Of a stretch of DNA of 64,000 nt, positions 19,323 to 27,905 are shown one piece after another. Numbering within the stretch: position 1 is the first letter of the stretch; every line of letters begins with the position of its first letter. Position numbers and translations under genes: made by a program. The stretch spans positions 62,001 through 126,000 of the forward strand of contig NZ_JBEPIJ010000007.1 in the NCBI RefSeq assembly GCF_040327995.1. Direction: 5' to 3'. Below the pieces are notes generated by a model. That model did no database searches. It worked only from the letters and a program-made list of their open reading frames with translations, and had not been told where the DNA came from. The stretch is from Solimonas thermocellulolyticum. Its GTDB lineage: Bacteria; Pseudomonadota; Gammaproteobacteria; Nevskiales; Nevskiaceae.

Positions 19323-20318
19323 TCAAGCATGCGGCGCGGCGCGGGGGCGCGCAAGGCGCCGCAGCGCGTCTTGGCGCAGAACGCCGGCATAGGAGGCGGC
19401 GCGGTAGCCGTGGACGCCGAGATAGCGCAACCACATCGGGAGGGCGCGGGTTAGCACCAGCTGCCGCGCCAACATGCGCATCAGGGCGGCGGGCAGGGGC
19501 ACGAAGGCGAGCATCCGGCTGGCGCGATAAAGGGCGAAACGGCGGAACTCGGGGCTCGATCGGCAGATCAGCCGGAAATTGTCCAGCGAGCTGTCGTACT
19601 TGCTGAGGAGCTCGCGTTCGTCGAGCAGTCCGGTATGGGTCGCGGGGTTGTCGATGTGCAGCACACGCACGTCGCCGAGCTTGAGCGCCCAGTCCGCATC
19701 TTCGAAGCCCCAGCCGCGGAAAGATTCGTGGAAAGGATGCTGCAGCAGCAGGCGGCGTTGGACGCAGAGATTGTTGGTGAGCAGGTACCACAGGGGGCGG
19801 GTATTGCGCACCTGCGGACCGACGCATTCGGTGCGAAGGCTAAAGTACCGGTACAGCGCCTGCGCGGCAGGCCAGTCACGGACTTGGAGATAGCTGCGGC
19901 CGCCGCAGACGACGTCGAGCGCGCCGCTCTCGACGTGCCGCAGGTAGCGCGCGAGAAAGTCGGCCCGATCGGGCAGCATGTCGGCGTCGAGATAGAGCAC
20001 GTACAGACCACGGGCGGCCTGGGCGAGGCGGTTGCGGATGGCGCTGCGGCCGATGTTCGCAGCGAAGCTCAGCAGCCGGCACGCGACCGGCGCGCCGGCG
20101 AACAGGGCGAGCAGCCGCCGTCCGATGTCGCGATCTTCGGAGCCGTCGTCGGCGAACAGGATCTCCACGCGCCCGGCACAGTCCGCGGCCATGGCCACCA
20201 GGCGGTGCGCGAGTGGCAGTACGTCGAAGTCCTTGTACGGCACGGCCACGGACAGCACCGGGCCCTCGGGCGTAACCGGCGGTCTTTGCCGCGGTCCGGT
20301 GTCCGGGGCCGCGTTCAT
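19323..20318 (-). CDS. Family 2 glycosyltransferase (glycan polymerisation-type fold)
   Basis: A 331-residue GT-A glycosyltransferase. LSVAVPYKDFDVLPL starts the nucleotide-binding fold, FADDGSEDRD is the first acidic motif and LYVLYLDADMLPDRAD carries the DxD-like metal site. LYRYFSLRTE and RGWGFEDADWALKLG supply the C-terminal acceptor-side ED motif. It is translationally coupled to the upstream glycosyltransferase by a 4-base overlap (ATGA at 20315-20318). The unit of two glycosyltransferases and the oxygenase is probably one transcript. The donor sugar is not predictable. Amphipathic hydrophobic helices near the C-terminus suggest membrane association. Confidence 0.88.
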   Translation of the reverse strand: MNAAPDTGPRQRPPVTPEGPVLSVAVPYKDFDVLPLAHRLVAMAADCAGRVEILFADDGSEDRDIGRRLLALFAGAPVACRLLSFAANIGRSAIRNRLAQAARGLYVLYLDADMLPDRADFLARYLRHVESGALDVVCGGRSYLQVRDWPAAQALYRYFSLRTECVGPQVRNTRPLWYLLTNNLCVQRRLLLQHPFHESFRGWGFEDADWALKLGDVRVLHIDNPATHTGLLDERELLSKYDSSLDNFRLICRSSPEFRRFALYRASRMLAFVPLPAALMRMLARQLVLTRALPMWLRYLGVHGYRAASYAGVLRQDALRRLARPRAAPHA

Positions 20319-21316
20319 GGGCGTTGCTGCCAGGCGCCGACGACACCGGCGCGATAGTCGCGGATACCGCGTGCGATGCCGCGTGCCGCCTGCGGTTCGC
20401 CCCGCAAGAGTGCAAGACCGACCCGCGCGAGGGCGGCCGCCAAAGTGGCGACGCCGTGGATCGGACCGATCCGGCGCGCGGCGTACAGCAGATTGCGTGT
20501 GTAGTAGTACGTGTGCAGGTATCGGTTGCGCGCTTGACTGCTCGATTCGCGATGCCAGACCCGACCGGCGACCAGGAACGGCGGCACGCCGGGATGCGCG
20601 CGAGCGAAGCGGCGGCCGTAAGCGTAGGTGTACTCCAGATCTTCGGCGTTCAGAAAGTAATCCTCGTTGAAAAGGCCGAGTTGCTGTGCGCGACGCCGCG
20701 ACATGAACAGCGAGGCGCCGGTGAGGTAGTCGACCGACTCGATCCGGTCGACGTAGCGCGGCGCGAGCAGCGGACCGCGACCCAGACGTTGACCGCCGCA
20801 GGCCTGCAGGCGCTCGGGCTCGTCGAGGTGAAAGATGAAGGAGCCTGCAGGTCGGTCATAGGGGTCGTTGCGCACTGCGGCGAGTAGCTCGGCGCCGGCC
20901 TGTGCATCGACGACGATGTCGTTGTTGAGTATCCACAGCCAGCCGCAGTCGGGCCGCGCCAGGGCCCAGCGCATCGCCGCATTGTTGCCGCCGGCGTAAC
21001 CGAGATTGCGATCGCCGCGAATCAGCACGAGCGGCTCGCCCGCATCGGCTTCTTGCGGCTCGCGCGTGGCGAACGCGAGCGGCTTGGGTGTGGGTGGCCG
21101 CACGCGGTCGTGCAGCGTGCGCGGTATCGACGGCAGCACGTCGAGCTCGCCTCGCGCCCAGGCCGTGATGCGCTCGACCGAGTCGTCGGTCGAGCCGTTG
21201 TCCCAGACCACGATGCGCGCATCGAAGCCACGGCTGTGCAGCAGGCTTTCGAGGCAGGTCAGGGTGTCGGCCCAACCGTTCCAGTTGAGAACGAGGACGT
21301 AGCTGCGATTCGGCAT
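20315..21316 (-). CDS. Family 2 glycosyltransferase (WcaA/RfbF-like)
   Basis: A 333-residue family 2 glycosyltransferase. SYVLVLNWNGWADTLTCLES and VVWDNGSTDDSVERI form the nucleotide-binding half. LNNDIVVDAQAGAELL holds the acidic metal-binding motif, and NEDYFLNAEDLEYTYAYG the catalytic-side acidic motif. An insertion at about residues 60-90 is less conserved. The start at 21316 (MPNRSYV) is placed just before the first strand. The gene heads a minus-strand unit with a second glycosyltransferase and the oxygenase, and is divergent from the first MBOAT gene with about 120 bases between. The sugar donor is unknown. Confidence 0.88.
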   Translation of the reverse strand: MPNRSYVLVLNWNGWADTLTCLESLLHSRGFDARIVVWDNGSTDDSVERITAWARGELDVLPSIPRTLHDRVRPPTPKPLAFATREPQEADAGEPLVLIRGDRNLGYAGGNNAAMRWALARPDCGWLWILNNDIVVDAQAGAELLAAVRNDPYDRPAGSFIFHLDEPERLQACGGQRLGRGPLLAPRYVDRIESVDYLTGASLFMSRRRAQQLGLFNEDYFLNAEDLEYTYAYGRRFARAHPGVPPFLVAGRVWHRESSSQARNRYLHTYYYTRNLLYAARRIGPIHGVATLAAALARVGLALLRGEPQAARGIARGIRDYRAGVVGAWQQRP

Positions 21317-21437
21317 GGTGGGCGGCGTCGGCCGCGTGGATGCAGCATAGAATACGGGCTCGCCGGGGAGACGGCGAACGAAAACGCGAAGGGTGCGAGC
21401 TTGCGCGCGCCGCCGAACCCGATCTGATCGCCGACCG

Positions 21438-22976
21438 GTGCTCTTCAACTCCTACGAGTTCATTTTTCTGTTTGTGCCAGTAGCGCTGCTCGGCTACTGG
21501 AGCGCCGCGCGCTGGTTCGGTGCGAGTTCCGCGCTATGGTGGCTGGTGGCGGCGTCATTGTTCTTCTATGGCTGGTGGAATCCGGTCTACCTACCGTTGC
21601 TGCTGGCCTCGGTCGGTGGCAATTACGCGCTCGGCCGGCGCTTGTCGCGACGGGGCCGCGGCACGCGCATGCTGCTCGCGATCGGGGTCGCTGCGAACCT
21701 CGGTGCGCTGGGGTACTTCAAGTACACGAACTTTCTGCTCGGCACGGTCGATGCCATCGCCGGCACCACCCTCAACCCGGCGCCGATCGTCCTGCCGCTG
21801 GCGATCTCGTTCTTCACCTTCCAGCAGATCGCCTACCTCGTGGATTCGTATCGCGGACTGACGCGCGAATACTCATTCGGGCGCTACACGCTGTTCGTGG
21901 TGTTCTTCCCGCAGCTCATCGCCGGGCCGATCGTGCACCACGGCGAGATGCTGCCGCAGTTCGCGCGTCGCGAGCGCATGGCGCCGCGCACCCTGAATCT
22001 GCTCGTGGGCTTGTCGATCTTCTGCGTCGGCTTGTTCAAGAAGATCGTGCTGGCCGACGGCATCGCCGTACACGCCGATGCGATCTTCGCGGCCGCCGCG
22101 CGCGGCGAAACCTTGGACTTCTTCCTCGGTTGGACCGGGGCGCTGTGCTACACGATGCAGTTGTACTTCGATTTTTCGGCCTACTCGGACATGGCGGTGG
22201 GCCTGGCGCGCCTGTTCGGTATCCGCCTACCGATCAATTTCAACTCGCCGTACAAGGCGCGGAGCATCGTCGACTTCTGGCGGCGCTGGCACATGACGCT
22301 GTCGCGCTTTTTGCGCGACTACCTCTACATCGCGCTCGGCGGCAATCGTCGCGGTGCGGCGCGGCGCTATCTCAACCTATTCCTGACCATGCTGCTCGGC
22401 GGCATCTGGCACGGTGCCGGCTGGACCTTCGTGCTCTGGGGCGCGTGGCATGGTCTGATGCTGATCGTCAATCACGCCTGGACCGCGCTGCGCCGGCGCG
22501 CCGGCTGGGATCGCGACCTTGCGGTGTGGCCGGTGTTTGCCTGGCTGCTGACCTTCGTCGGGGTGGTCGCCGGCTGGGTGCTGTTCCGCGCCGATTCGGT
22601 CGACACTGCGCTGCGCATGCTCGCGGCGATGGCGGGCGCGAACGGCGCCACTCTGCCTTTGCATTGGCGCACGGCCCTGCAGCCGCTGGTGGGGCTGCTG
22701 GAGGCGATGGGCGTGGGATTCGCCAATGCCACGCTAATGCTGACTTATGCGCCGCTGCTGTGGATCATCGCGCTGGGTGCGATCGCGACGTTCGCCCCGA
22801 ATGTCTACCAGATCTTCGCGCATTACCGGCCCGTGTTGCGCGCCGATGCGCCGGCTGCGGTTAAACGCCTGTCTTGGCGCCCGACTTGGCCGTGGACGCT
22901 CGCGCTCGCTGCGCTCGCGGCACTGGCCTTGTTGAACCTGTCGAACATCAGCCCGTTTCTGTACTTCCAGTTTTGA
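21438..22976 (+). CDS. MBOAT family O-acyltransferase 1 (AlgI-like)
   Basis: A 512-residue polytopic inner-membrane O-acyltransferase of the AlgI/PatA type, which passes acyl groups (usually acetyl) across the membrane for transfer to an extracytoplasmic glycan. The catalytic His lies in GIWHGAGW at about residue 325, with the second conserved His in WGAWHG. Further family blocks are SFFTFQQIAYLVD, FFPQLIAGPIVHH, FWRRWHMTLSRFLRDYLYI and the C-terminal FLYFQF. The start is a GTG at 21438 (MLFNSYEF), matching the MLF[NS]S start of the two other copies here. It is followed after one base by an SGNH-type partner. The acyl donor and glycan acceptor are unknown. Confidence 0.92.
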   Translation: MLFNSYEFIFLFVPVALLGYWSAARWFGASSALWWLVAASLFFYGWWNPVYLPLLLASVGGNYALGRRLSRRGRGTRMLLAIGVAANLGALGYFKYTNFLLGTVDAIAGTTLNPAPIVLPLAISFFTFQQIAYLVDSYRGLTREYSFGRYTLFVVFFPQLIAGPIVHHGEMLPQFARRERMAPRTLNLLVGLSIFCVGLFKKIVLADGIAVHADAIFAAAARGETLDFFLGWTGALCYTMQLYFDFSAYSDMAVGLARLFGIRLPINFNSPYKARSIVDFWRRWHMTLSRFLRDYLYIALGGNRRGAARRYLNLFLTMLLGGIWHGAGWTFVLWGAWHGLMLIVNHAWTALRRRAGWDRDLAVWPVFAWLLTFVGVVAGWVLFRADSVDTALRMLAAMAGANGATLPLHWRTALQPLVGLLEAMGVGFANATLMLTYAPLLWIIALGAIATFAPNVYQIFAHYRPVLRADAPAAVKRLSWRPTWPWTLALAALAALALLNLSNISPFLYFQF

Positions 22977-22977
22977 C

Positions 22978-24069
22978 ATGCCCCGTCTGCTGCCGAAACT
23001 GCTCGCGCTCGTCGCCGTGTTCGCGGCATTTGCGATCGGTATCGCCTGGTACGGGGCGACCGTGCCGCCGTACGTCGGTGACCTGACACGGCTCGGGGGT
23101 TATTCGGAGGACGACTTCGGCTGGACCGAACCCCAGGCGCGCTTCGATCCACCGCTGTATCACGCGCATCGCTACGATGCGCCGGTCGACGTGCTGATTT
23201 TCGGCGATTCCATGTCGCTGCACCGTAGCGGCGAGCAAACCGACCCCGGCAGCTACTGGCCCAACTACCTCGCGGCACGGACCGGCTGGCGCGTCGCCGC
23301 GCTGCACCGCCACGACTGGACGCTGGATGATGTGCTGCAACACGCGGTGTATCGCCAGGCGCCGCCGCGCGTGCTGATCGTGCAGTTCGCCGAGCGGGCG
23401 ATCGTCGGTCTGGAGCGCATCACCGCTGGATACGGAAACGGCAGCGGCTGTGACGGTGCGGCGACGCCGGTGTTCGATCCCTTGCCGCTGCGTCCGCTTG
23501 GACGCCAGCCGCTGCCGCTGCCGCCCCCACGGCCCAGCGCCCGAGGCGTCGATTTCTCGCTCGGCGCTCATCACCTGAAGCGGCGCGTGCTGACACAACT
23601 GTTGCCTTCGGCCTGGCAACCGGTTCGGCGCTTCGCACTCGACCGCGCCGGTCTGTTCTCCAGCCGTCGCGACCGCGAGCTCTTGGTGTTCGCCGACGAT
23701 CTGCGCAAACTCGACATGACACCGGACCAGCTTGCGCGTCAGCGTTGTGCGCTGCGCGAGATCCAGGATGCGGTGCAGGCCTCGGGGAAAACGGTGCTGC
23801 TGGTGCTCGTCGTGCCCGACAAGCTCAGCACCTATCGCGCGCATCTACCGGCCCTGCCGCCCGATTATCCCGAGGTACCCGCGCTGCTGGCCGCCGCGGG
23901 TGGCTTGCAACTGGTCCGCGTCGATCGTGTCTTCGATGCGGCGGTGAAAGCCGGCGTGCGCGATCTATTTTTGCCGAACGACACGCACCCAGGCGTGGCC
24001 GGTCACCGCCTGATCGCCGACGCCGTGATGCACAGCCTGCGCGAGCTCGGCATCGTTGTAGACGACTGA
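22978..24069 (+). CDS. SGNH-type acyltransferase partner 1 (AlgJ/AlgX-like)
   Basis: A 363-residue protein with an N-terminal signal anchor (LLALVAVFAAFAIGIAWYG) and a periplasmic SGNH domain. The nucleophile is Ser78 in LIFGDSMSLHR. The Asp-x-His pair is at about Asp335/His337 in NDTHPGVAGHRL, resembling the DTH motif of AlgX/AlgJ. Such proteins take the acyl group presented by the MBOAT partner and attach it to glycan in the periplasm. It begins one base after the MBOAT stop, so the two are a cassette. The last 105 bases overlap the end of the convergent Wzy-like gene, and the overlapped part contains the catalytic DTH motif, which shows this frame is real there. Confidence 0.87.
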   Translation: MPRLLPKLLALVAVFAAFAIGIAWYGATVPPYVGDLTRLGGYSEDDFGWTEPQARFDPPLYHAHRYDAPVDVLIFGDSMSLHRSGEQTDPGSYWPNYLAARTGWRVAALHRHDWTLDDVLQHAVYRQAPPRVLIVQFAERAIVGLERITAGYGNGSGCDGAATPVFDPLPLRPLGRQPLPLPPPRPSARGVDFSLGAHHLKRRVLTQLLPSAWQPVRRFALDRAGLFSSRRDRELLVFADDLRKLDMTPDQLARQRCALREIQDAVQASGKTVLLVLVVPDKLSTYRAHLPALPPDYPEVPALLAAAGGLQLVRVDRVFDAAVKAGVRDLFLPNDTHPGVAGHRLIADAVMHSLRELGIVVDD

Positions 24070-25374
24070 ATCGGCGCGGGATGCTGCGCGCGTCAGTACT
24101 GTGCCGACGGCCAGCAGGCCATAGTAGAGGCTGGAGGCGCTGAAGGTCAGCGACAAGGGCCAGGCGGCCCACATCGCCGCGATGCCCCAATGCAGTGCGC
24201 TGTCCTGTTCTTGGGCGCGACGCAACACCATGCGCCAGATCTGCCACATCATCACCAGCCACAGGACGACGCCGACCAATCCGAGCTGCGCACCGATCGC
24301 GATCAGCATGTTGTCGATCAGAACCGTGCTCTCGCTGTAGAGCATGCCACTGTCGTGTTGCCCGATGCCAAGGCCGAACCACAGCTCCGCCCAGGAGCCC
24401 TGTAGCCAACGCGCCCCGTACTCCGCCCAGGCGTCCCAGCGGGCTTCGATGGAACCGGTGGCGAACAAGCGCGCGTCACCCAGGCCGAGCCACTGGACGA
24501 TGCCCTGCGCACCGTGGGCGACGAAGTAGCCGACGGCGGCGAAGGCCAGCGGCATCGAGATGCTGGCGGCGTCGAGCGTCCCGCGGCGGCGGGCGCGTAC
24601 GAGCAGTAGCGTCGCCGCTGCGGCTGCAACGGCCACGAGGAATACGGTACGTGTATGCGAGGCGTAGACGCAGACCAGCGCGACGACGATGAGCACTTGG
24701 CAGAGCCAGCGCGTGTGTGCCCGGGCCTGCGGCTCGGCGGCGAGGAAGGCGGCACAGGTCGCGGCCAGCACGGCGTAGTGGCCGAAGCTCCAACCCGAGT
24801 TGAACAGCGAGAACGCACGAACCTCGCCCTGAAAGGCCCACGCAAACACCTGGAAGCGGCCATCGGCCGAGCTGGTCGGCAGCAGAGGGTCGCCGCCAAA
24901 GTGTTGCGCAAGGCCCAGCCATGCCAGTGGCACGAAAGCGAACAACAAGGCCCGCAGCAGCTGGCGCGCATCGATCACAGACTGCGCGTAGTACGCAAAT
25001 GGCAGCAGCAAAAGGAAAAAGTAGTAGCGGTAGTAATCGGTGACCAGCCCCAGAATCGCGGTATCGCGGCGCGCGTGCAGGAACAGCAGCTCGACGAACA
25101 GATAGGCGCCGAAGGCCGCCGTCGCAGCGCCCAGCGCCCTCGGGGCCGGCGGCAGGCTGCCGCGCCGCAGTGCCAGAAGGCCGAGCAAGCCGAGAAACAG
25201 CATGTCGAGCAGCGCGCCCCGGATCGGCACCGTGCCGCCGAACAACGCCATCTGCAGTTGTGGGAGTGCCGAGTCGACGATGCCGAGCAGCCACCAGACG
25301 CCGGCGACCAGCGCCAGCAGCGGCATGTCGGGCGTTACGGCCTTGACGGGCGGAGCGTCGATCAGGGGTTTCAT
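23965..25374 (-). CDS. O-antigen polymerase/ligase-like membrane protein 2
   Basis: A 469-residue polytopic protein with at least ten hydrophobic segments and a larger periplasmic loop late in the chain (ELWFGLGIGQHDSGMLYSES), the layout of Wzy/WaaL-type proteins. Sequence similarity to the first polymerase-like gene is low, so it is not a recent duplicate. The start ATG at 25374 overlaps the stop of the upstream SGNH gene by 4 bases. The C-terminal 34 or so residues lie antisense to the SGNH gene at the other side and look like read-through rather than conserved sequence. It likely polymerises or transfers lipid-linked glycan; a dedicated role with MBOAT/SGNH pair 2 is inferred from operon structure. 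Confidence 0.78.
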   Translation of the reverse strand: MKPLIDAPPVKAVTPDMPLLALVAGVWWLLGIVDSALPQLQMALFGGTVPIRGALLDMLFLGLLGLLALRRGSLPPAPRALGAATAAFGAYLFVELLFLHARRDTAILGLVTDYYRYYFFLLLLPFAYYAQSVIDARQLLRALLFAFVPLAWLGLAQHFGGDPLLPTSSADGRFQVFAWAFQGEVRAFSLFNSGWSFGHYAVLAATCAAFLAAEPQARAHTRWLCQVLIVVALVCVYASHTRTVFLVAVAAAAATLLLVRARRRGTLDAASISMPLAFAAVGYFVAHGAQGIVQWLGLGDARLFATGSIEARWDAWAEYGARWLQGSWAELWFGLGIGQHDSGMLYSESTVLIDNMLIAIGAQLGLVGVVLWLVMMWQIWRMVLRRAQEQDSALHWGIAAMWAAWPLSLTFSASSLYYGLLAVGTVLTRAASRADSVVYNDAELAQAVHHGVGDQAVTGHAWVRVVRQK

Positions 25375-26267
25375 CGAGCTGAGTCCTCGCAACGTCGTCG
25401 CAGCCACGGCGCGAAGCGCGCGGCACCAACGGCATTGACGTGATCCTGATTGAGAAACGCCGACAGCGCCAGCGGTGGCTGCATCTCACGAAAGTCGATC
25501 CAGTGCGCGCCGGCCTGGACGGCCAGTCCGCGCAGCGCCTGCTCGGCGGCGACGAAGGCCGGATCGGTGGCAATGGCTTGGAGATAGGCCGGCGTGACCG
25601 GTGTACGCACCAGGCAGATTTGGACGCCGGCCGCGCGCAGATCGGCCAGCATCGCGGCGTAGATCTGCAAGTGGGCGTCCCGCTCGGCACCCGTCCCCGG
25701 ACGCTGCTGATCGACGCGAGCGCCGGTCCAGATTGCCCGGCGTTCCGGTGCCACCTCGTTCCAGCGGTCGCCGACGCCCAGCGCCCGCATCTCGGCCTCG
25801 GCGCCGGCCGTCGGGCGCAGCAGGCTCGGCACCAGTCGCCGCGCGAGCGGCGCCTGCAACAAATACAAAGGGCCGAGCGCGAGGATGTCGCCGAGGCCGC
25901 TATCGCCACGTGCGAGGCTGGCCACCGACAAGAGTTCCGGACCGGCCGCGACGATGGCATGTCGCAAAGGTGCGCCGCGGATGCGTATGGCGGCGAGCGC
26001 CCGCATGGTCGGGATGTTCGCCCCCGGTATGGATAGGTTGTCGTACCCCTTAAGCCGTGCGCCCAGGGCAAAGGTGTGCGAATGTCCGAGGATGACGCCG
26101 CTGCCCCGGCCCTCGTGCGCGCCGACGATCGCGGCAACGACGGCGTCGCGATGGACTGCCGCGCAGCGTAGCCACAGCTCGGCGGCCGCCGTCAGCCCCA
26201 GTAACGTGAGTGCGGCCGCGAGCAAAAAGCATCGGGCGTCAGAAGAAGCGGTAGATGAATTCGACAT
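25371..26267 (-). CDS. SGNH-like acyltransferase partner 2
   Basis: A 298-residue protein with an N-terminal membrane segment (LLAAALTLLGLTAAAELWL) and an SGNH-like periplasmic domain. The first block is VILGHSHTFAL, with the nucleophile Ser in place but His where Asp is usual (GDS). The last block is FLNQDHVNAVGAARF, where the residue three before the His is Asn. These changes may alter or weaken catalysis. The gene overlaps the upstream MBOAT 2 gene by 29 bases and the downstream polymerase-like gene by 4 bases, so the three form a tightly coupled unit. Role inferred: extracytoplasmic acyl transfer with MBOAT 2. Confidence 0.8.
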   Translation of the reverse strand: MSNSSTASSDARCFLLAAALTLLGLTAAAELWLRCAAVHRDAVVAAIVGAHEGRGSGVILGHSHTFALGARLKGYDNLSIPGANIPTMRALAAIRIRGAPLRHAIVAAGPELLSVASLARGDSGLGDILALGPLYLLQAPLARRLVPSLLRPTAGAEAEMRALGVGDRWNEVAPERRAIWTGARVDQQRPGTGAERDAHLQIYAAMLADLRAAGVQICLVRTPVTPAYLQAIATDPAFVAAEQALRGLAVQAGAHWIDFREMQPPLALSAFLNQDHVNAVGAARFAPWLRRRCEDSAR

Positions 26268-27780
26268 GGCCGCGGGTGGTGAGGTAGAGCAGCGCCGCGA
26301 AGGCGACGGCGCCGATGGCGACGCCCCAGCCTGGCGTCAGTGCGAAGTGCACCAAGCCTCGGGGCGGTGGCGATTCGAGAACGATCGCATGGCGCGCGAA
26401 GAGCTGCTGGGTATTGGGGGCGGCCAGGCACAGGACGATGGCCGCCGCGAGCAGCACCATGAGCTCGTGCCAGTCCGCGATCAGACCGTGAGACGAGAGC
26501 CCGGTGCCGATCACGCCTGCCTCCTGCAAGGGTGTGGCCAGCGCGCCGAGCCGCGCCAGCCAGCGTGCCGGCAGGGCGATGCCGTCGGCCAAGGTCATCG
26601 CCTCGAACATGCGTATCGCCCCGCCGAAGGTTTCGGCGCGGAACAATACCCAGCCGGCGATGACGCCGAGGAAGGTTAGCAACCAGGCGCAGATCCTGTG
26701 TGCCGCAGGACTCGCGGTCTGTCGCTGGGAGCCACGCATGGCTTGCCAAGCGTGGTTGATGATGAGCATCAGGCCGTGCCATCCACCCCAGAGCACGAAG
26801 TTCCAGCCGGCGCCATGCCACAGCCCGCCCAGCAGCATGGTCACGAGCAGATTGACATAGCGCCGTACGCGACCATGGCGATTGCCGCCGAGCGCGATGT
26901 AGAGGTAGTCGCGCAAAAAGCGCGACAGCGTCATGTGCCAACGCCGCCAGAAGTCGATGATGTTCACCGCCTTGTACGGCGATGCGAAGTTTGCCGGCAA
27001 GACGATGCCGAACATGCGCGCTGCGCCGATCGCCATGTCGGCATAACCCGAAAAGTCGAAGTAAAGCTGGAAGGTATAGGCCAGTGCCCCGCACCAGGAT
27101 TCGATGAAGGACGGGCGATGGCCGGCATCGGCGTAGTCGAACACCGCGTCGGCGGAGGCCCCCAGACCGTCGGCGATCACCGTTTTTTTGAACAGGCCTA
27201 CGGCGAACACCGCGCAGCCGATGGCGATGTTGGCGGTGTTGACCCCGGAGCGTCCCAGTCGCTGGAACTGCGGGATCATCTCGCGGTAGTGCACGATCGG
27301 CCCGGCAATCAACTGCGGAAAAAACGACACGAACAGCGCGTATTCCCATGGCGACTTCACCCGTAACCCGCCCCGATGCACGTCGACCAGATAGGCAATC
27401 TGCTGGAACGTGAAGAACGAGATCGCCAAGGGCAGCGTGACGTTCTGGAGCGCCAAGGCGCTGCCGCTGAGCTGGTTGATCGCGCCGATGAAGAAGTCGA
27501 GATACTTGAAGTAACCGAGCGCCGCGAGGTTCGCGACCACGCCGGCGGCGGTGAGCAGTCGCCGCGGCCGTCCGGACGATCGCGCGATCCAGTGTCCGAG
27601 CGCGTGGTTGGCGGCGGTCGACGTGAGGATCAGCAGCAGGTAAACCGGATTCCACCAGCCGTAATAGAACAGCGAGGCCAAGACCAGCCACTGCACCGAT
27701 CGCGTCGTCGGCAGCAGGCGGTACAGCAGCACAACGACCGGCAGGAAGCCGGCGATGAACGCCCATGAACTAAACAGCAT
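26239..27780 (-). CDS. MBOAT family O-acyltransferase 2 (AlgI-like)
   Basis: A 513-residue polytopic membrane O-acyltransferase with the same blocks as copy 1: ASLFYYGWWNPVYL, SFFTFQQIAYLVD, FFPQLIAGPIVHY, FWRRWHMTLSRFLRDYLYI. The catalytic His is at about residue 322 in GLWHGAGW, and the second in WGGWHG. The start ATG at 27780 (MLFSSWAF) follows a strong GGGGGAAAA ribosome site. It heads a three-gene minus-strand unit with SGNH partner 2 and a Wzy-like protein. It differs from copy 1 in its C-terminal third, where it ends HVEFIYRFF instead of FLYFQF. Acyl group and acceptor are unknown. Confidence 0.92.
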   Translation of the reverse strand: MLFSSWAFIAGFLPVVVLLYRLLPTTRSVQWLVLASLFYYGWWNPVYLLLILTSTAANHALGHWIARSSGRPRRLLTAAGVVANLAALGYFKYLDFFIGAINQLSGSALALQNVTLPLAISFFTFQQIAYLVDVHRGGLRVKSPWEYALFVSFFPQLIAGPIVHYREMIPQFQRLGRSGVNTANIAIGCAVFAVGLFKKTVIADGLGASADAVFDYADAGHRPSFIESWCGALAYTFQLYFDFSGYADMAIGAARMFGIVLPANFASPYKAVNIIDFWRRWHMTLSRFLRDYLYIALGGNRHGRVRRYVNLLVTMLLGGLWHGAGWNFVLWGGWHGLMLIINHAWQAMRGSQRQTASPAAHRICAWLLTFLGVIAGWVLFRAETFGGAIRMFEAMTLADGIALPARWLARLGALATPLQEAGVIGTGLSSHGLIADWHELMVLLAAAIVLCLAAPNTQQLFARHAIVLESPPPRGLVHFALTPGWGVAIGAVAFAALLYLTTRGHVEFIYRFF

Positions 27781-27905
27781 GGTTTTCCCCCGAGCCGGTG
27801 CGCGTCCGCCCCCGGCTGTCGGCGCCATGGTATTCCTGTTCGCGCGGCGCCGTGACGCTCGGTGGATTTCCGCTGGGGGCGTCGTCACAATGCCGATTCG
27901 GGATC

